Source: Leptothrix sp. (in: b-proteobacteria) (GTDB lineage Bacteria; Pseudomonadota; Gammaproteobacteria; Burkholderiales; Burkholderiaceae_C). From it: a stretch of 64,000 nt of DNA. A model generated the notes under the pieces. That model did not search any database and was not told the origin of the DNA. It saw nothing but the letters and a program-made list of their open reading frames with translations. Location: positions 62,001-126,000 of the forward strand of contig PNKV01000007.1 in NCBI GenBank assembly GCA_013822685.1, in the 5' to 3' direction. Position numbers and translations under genes: made by a program. Shown one piece after another: positions 61,411 to 64,000 of the stretch; within the stretch, counting starts at the first letter, position 1, and each line of letters starts with the position of its first letter.

Positions 61411-62394
61411 TTACTTGCCCAGGTTCTTCAGGAAGAACGCCGTCTGCCGGCTGACCACCTGCTCGAACAGGGGCTGGGTGTATGGCGAGAAGTGGTCCGC
61501 GCCTTTCAGCTCCAGGTATTCGCCGTTCGGCAATTCCTTGACCATGTCGCGCACGCCCTTGACGGGAATCAGGCCATCGTTCTCGGCCGCCACCACCAGA
61601 ACCGGCGCGGAAATGTGCGCGGCGCTGGACGCAGGCTTGTAAAAGGGCAAGGTCATCAGAATGCGCGCAGCCACTTTGTTCTCGGTGCCCATCTGGTCCG
61701 CGGGCACCAGCGTCTGGTAGCCCTTGACGCACTCGGGGCACACCAGTGCCGCAAAGCCATCCTGGGCCACCGTGGGGATGTAGATGGGCTCAGCCTTGTC
61801 GCCACGCAACAAGTCGCGCAAGCCATCCCACGCGGCTTGGGGTTGGTATTTCAGCGGATAAGTCAAAGCACTTTGCAGGCCGTTGACGAAAGGCACTTGC
61901 GAGCTGACCGCCTTGACAAAGCCACGGCTTTGCGACGCCGCCACCAACACGTGGCCGCCGCTGAAGGAAGAGCCCCACAAGCCCACTCGGCTGCCATCGA
62001 CATCGCCCCGCACGCGCACCGACTCGATCGCGGACAACCAGTCCTTGACGTGCTCCGGGCCATCGACCACCCGGCGTGGCTGGCCGCCGCTCTTGCCAAA
62101 GCCGCGGTAGTCAAAACGCACCACCGCGAAGCCGGCCTTCACGAAACGCTCGGCATAAGGCTGCAAGCCCCAATCCTTCAAGCCGCCAAAGCCGTGGGCC
62201 ATGATGATCACAGGCGGCTTGTTCACGCCCTTGGGCAGCCACAAATCAGCGTCGCAGGTGGCCGTCTGGCAGGCGAAGCTGGCGTTGACCACGGTGTAAG
62301 GCGCGGGCGCAGCGGCCTGGGCGGGGGCGCCAAATGCCAGGACGGCGGCGGCGACCAGCAAAGGTTGGTGCCAACGCTTGAAGATGGACTGCAT
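61411..62394 (-). CDS. secreted alpha/beta hydrolase
   Basis: A 327-residue hydrolase with a Sec signal ([18 protein letters not shown]). The core shows [20 protein letters not shown], the nucleophile elbow [13 protein letters not shown], the acid AENDGLIPV and the base GADHFSPY, as in alpha/beta-hydrolase-fold esterases or peptidases. A cysteine pair (CQTATC and VCPEC) may form disulfides in the periplasm. Start at 62394: GAGGAG lies eight bases upstream. It is divergent from a TetR gene; the operators between them suggest it is repressed by that protein. Confidence 0.9.
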   Translation of the reverse strand: MQSIFKRWHQPLLVAAAVLAFGAPAQAAAPAPYTVVNASFACQTATCDADLWLPKGVNKPPVIIMAHGFGGLKDWGLQPYAERFVKAGFAVVRFDYRGFGKSGGQPRRVVDGPEHVKDWLSAIESVRVRGDVDGSRVGLWGSSFSGGHVLVAASQSRGFVKAVSSQVPFVNGLQSALTYPLKYQPQAAWDGLRDLLRGDKAEPIYIPTVAQDGFAALVCPECVKGYQTLVPADQMGTENKVAARILMTLPFYKPASSAAHISAPVLVVAAENDGLIPVKGVRDMVKELPNGEYLELKGADHFSPYTQPLFEQVVSRQTAFFLKNLGK

Positions 62395-62454
62395 GGTGGG
62401 GTCTCCTCGGTACAAACCGGTTGAATCTTCGTTATAAAAACTGTTTTCACGAAC

Positions 62455-62472
62455 TGGTACTGATGAGTACCA
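62455..62472. promoter_or_regulatory. operator half-pair 1 (TetR site)
   Basis: TGGTACT-GATG-AGTACCA is a perfect inverted repeat of 7-bp arms in the divergent region between the hydrolase and tetR genes. The second copy at 62502-62519 has the same arms and a different 4-base centre, so the arms are the recognised part. Confidence 0.82.
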
Positions 62473-62501
62473 ACGCGCCGCGAACCTTAACAAACGCTCA
62501 G

Positions 62502-62519
62502 TGGTACTGTCAAGTACCA
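62502..62519. promoter_or_regulatory. operator half-pair 2 (TetR site)
   Basis: TGGTACT-GTCA-AGTACCA repeats the arms of the site at 62455-62472, 47 bp away centre to centre. It ends 9 bp before the tetR ATG, so binding here would block that gene and the site upstream would block the hydrolase promoter, giving joint autoregulation. Confidence 0.82.
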
Positions 62520-62528
62520 TGGGCGACA

Positions 62529-63140
62529 ATGCACCCCTCATCCTCGCCCGAAACAGTGGACCACCGCGCGCGCCTCATCGACGCCCTGGCCGCCACACTG
62601 GCCCGCCAGTCCTACGCCGACACGACGATCGCGCACGTGGTGGCGCAGGCGCATGTCTCCAAGCGAACCTTCTACGAGCAGTTCAGCAGCAAGGACGCGT
62701 GCCTGGTCGCGCTGTGCGAAACCTTGAGCCAGCGCACTTTGGGCCTCATCGCCGAAGGCTTCGATCCCAGCGCCGATTGGGTCGAGCAATTGGGCCACGT
62801 CACCCGCGCCTACCTGAGCAGCTTGCAGGCCCAGCCGGCGCTGATCCGCACGCTGTTCATCGAACTGCTGGGCATCGGGCCCGCCGGCTTGGCCACGCGT
62901 CGCCAGATCCAGCAGCGCTTTGCCGCTTTCCTGCAGATGCAGGTGGAGCTGTCGCGGGCGAAGGAGCCGGGCAAGCGCCCCCTGTCGCCCGAGCTGGCCA
63001 TGGCCGTGGTCGGCGGCATCAACGAGCTGATCCTGCATGCGATCGAGCAGGATCAAGTGCACCAACTCACCGATCTGGCGCCCACCGTCATCGCCTTTGT
63101 GCAAGCGGTGCTCACGTCGCTGAACCCCACGCCAGACTGA
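62529..63140 (+). CDS. TetR/AcrR family transcriptional regulator
   Basis: A 203-residue regulator. The N-terminal HTH begins near residue 12: RLIDALAATLARQSYADTTI, then AHVVAQAHVSKRTFYEQFSSKDAC. The C-terminal ligand domain is mainly helical and not assignable to a ligand. The frame continues upstream through both palindromic sites, but ATG 62529 is chosen because the TetR homology starts after it and it lies after the operators. It probably represses itself and the divergent hydrolase. Confidence 0.92.
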   Translation: MHPSSSPETVDHRARLIDALAATLARQSYADTTIAHVVAQAHVSKRTFYEQFSSKDACLVALCETLSQRTLGLIAEGFDPSADWVEQLGHVTRAYLSSLQAQPALIRTLFIELLGIGPAGLATRRQIQQRFAAFLQMQVELSRAKEPGKRPLSPELAMAVVGGINELILHAIEQDQVHQLTDLAPTVIAFVQAVLTSLNPTPD

Positions 63141-63149
63141 TCATTTGCC

Positions 63150-64000
63150 TCAAACCAAGTCGGCCGTGCAAAGCGCCTCGATGGCGCCCAACTGGTCAAT
63201 CTCGATGCGGACGTGGTCCCCTGGCTTGAGGAATGCCGGCGGCGTCATGCCCGCACCGACGCCACTGCAGGTGCCGGTGTAAATCACATCGCCGGGCTCC
63301 AGCGTCATGGCCTGGCTCAGCACCGAGATCTGGTCCCAGATCTTGAAAATCATCAGGCTGGTGTTGCTGCTTTGGCGCTCTTCACCATTGACCAGGCCGC
63401 GCAGATTCAAAGCGTGCGGATCGGGCACCTCGTCCGCCGTGGTGATCCAGGGGCCAAAAGGCGCGTGCGTGTCGAAGCCCTTGCCCAAGGTCCATTGCGG
63501 AGTGCGCTTTTGCCAATCGCGCACCGACACGTCGTTGCCCACGCAGTAGCCAAAGACGAAGGACGGGGCTTGCTCCGGCGTGACGCGCTTGCAGCGCCGC
63601 CCGATGACCACGACCAACTCGGCCTCGTAATCAGTCATTGTGGACACCGACTCGGGCGGCAGCACGATGGGGTCGAAGGGCCCGTTGACCGCCGTGGTGG
63701 CCTTGCTGAACCACACTTGGTGCTCGGGCGCCGTGCGCACCTCGCCAATGATCTTCTCGTTGATGTGATCGAGGTAGTTCAGGCCGATGCCCAGCACCTT
63801 GCCGGGGCGCGGCACGGGGGCCAGCAGGCGCACATGCTCGCGGCGCAGTTTCTCGGGGCCGGCATGGTCGTCCAGCAAGCCTTGCAAGGCCGGCTTGAGG
63901 CTGTCCCATCGCGCGATGAGGTCCAGCATCGGGTCGTGCGGGCGCAGCAGATCGGGCAGCGCGCGCTGCACCGGCAGGATCCACTCTTCGTGGATCAGGC
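63150..64000 (-). CDS. fumarylacetoacetate hydrolase family enzyme, 5' end outside the window
   Basis: The frame is open to the right edge (upstream codons read LIHEEWILPVQRAL), so the start lies beyond 64000; the GTG at 63971 is probably not the true start. The visible 283 residues show the FAH-fold motifs KVLGIGLNYLDHINEK, TDYEAELVVVIGRRC (metal-binding Glu), GYCVGNDVSVRDWQ and GDVIYTGTCSGVGAG. Relatives hydrolyse C-C bonds of acylpyruvates or decarboxylate oxaloacetate. Substrate not predictable. Confidence 0.9.
   Translation of the reverse strand, partial: LIHEEWILPVQRALPDLLRPHDPMLDLIARWDSLKPALQGLLDDHAGPEKLRREHVRLLAPVPRPGKVLGIGLNYLDHINEKIIGEVRTAPEHQVWFSKATTAVNGPFDPIVLPPESVSTMTDYEAELVVVIGRRCKRVTPEQAPSFVFGYCVGNDVSVRDWQKRTPQWTLGKGFDTHAPFGPWITTADEVPDPHALNLRGLVNGEERQSSNTSLMIFKIWDQISVLSQAMTLEPGDVIYTGTCSGVGAGMTPPAFLKPGDHVRIEIDQLGAIEALCTADLV

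Overview
This window is GC-rich, densely packed bacterial chromosome. It most likely comes from a betaproteobacterium of the order Burkholderiales. I infer this from the linked blocks recA-recX-sucC-sucD-terC, tkt-gap and birA-SPOR, from a MetH that lacks its homocysteine domain, from an extra double-length UvrA, and from the general protein style. The genus cannot be fixed from sequence reading alone. I saw no rRNA or tRNA genes, no intact insertion sequence and no CRISPR array.

Layout. 1-6.1 kb: end of a nitrate/nitrite-type MFS transporter, a metallophosphoesterase, an M48 lipoprotein protease, a divergent EamA exporter/LysR regulator pair, a thioesterase with a coupled small protein, and a secreted chalcone-isomerase-fold protein. 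6.1-11.8 kb: a five-gene minus-strand operon that looks like an unorthodox chemosensory pathway. It encodes a membrane CheA-like kinase with a 7TM-DISM-type sensor, a truncated MCP-like protein, two CheX-like proteins and CheY, and is preceded by a near-consensus sigma-28 (FliA) promoter. 12-22.3 kb: an unlisted 55-residue basic protein with its own terminator, a START-like protein, a GNAT/FemAB-like protein, an HD-GYP protein, the 1974-residue tandem UvrA and a membrane diguanylate cyclase. 22.3-27.7 kb: an orphan type VI secretion cassette with a long VgrG, an unrecognised putative effector, a putative immunity lipoprotein and a decayed copy of the vgrG 3' region at the far end.

27.8-41.4 kb: an AEC transporter, msrQ and msrP (periplasmic methionine sulfoxide repair), topoisomerase III, a SET-domain protein, birA, a SPOR-like protein, a subtilase with a GlyGly-CTERM-like tail, gapA and tkt, then about 840 bp with no convincing gene. 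41.4-50.9 kb: a type IV pilin with a predicted sigma-54 promoter; a Ser/Thr kinase, PP2C phosphatase, FHA protein and phosphodiesterase-like metallohydrolase in one apparent operon; then terC, sucCD, recX and recA, with a LexA box in front of recA. 50.9-64 kb: a patatin-like lipase, core metH, a DUF1800/DUF1501 secreted pair, canonical uvrA, a secreted alpha/beta hydrolase divergent from a TetR regulator with two identical-half operators between them, and a fumarylacetoacetase-family enzyme running off the right edge.

The most interesting parts are the membrane-kinase chemosensory operon with its FliA-type promoter, the T6SS cassette with its recombination scar, and the coexistence of a double-length and a normal UvrA. 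The rest is mainly core metabolism, DNA repair and signalling.
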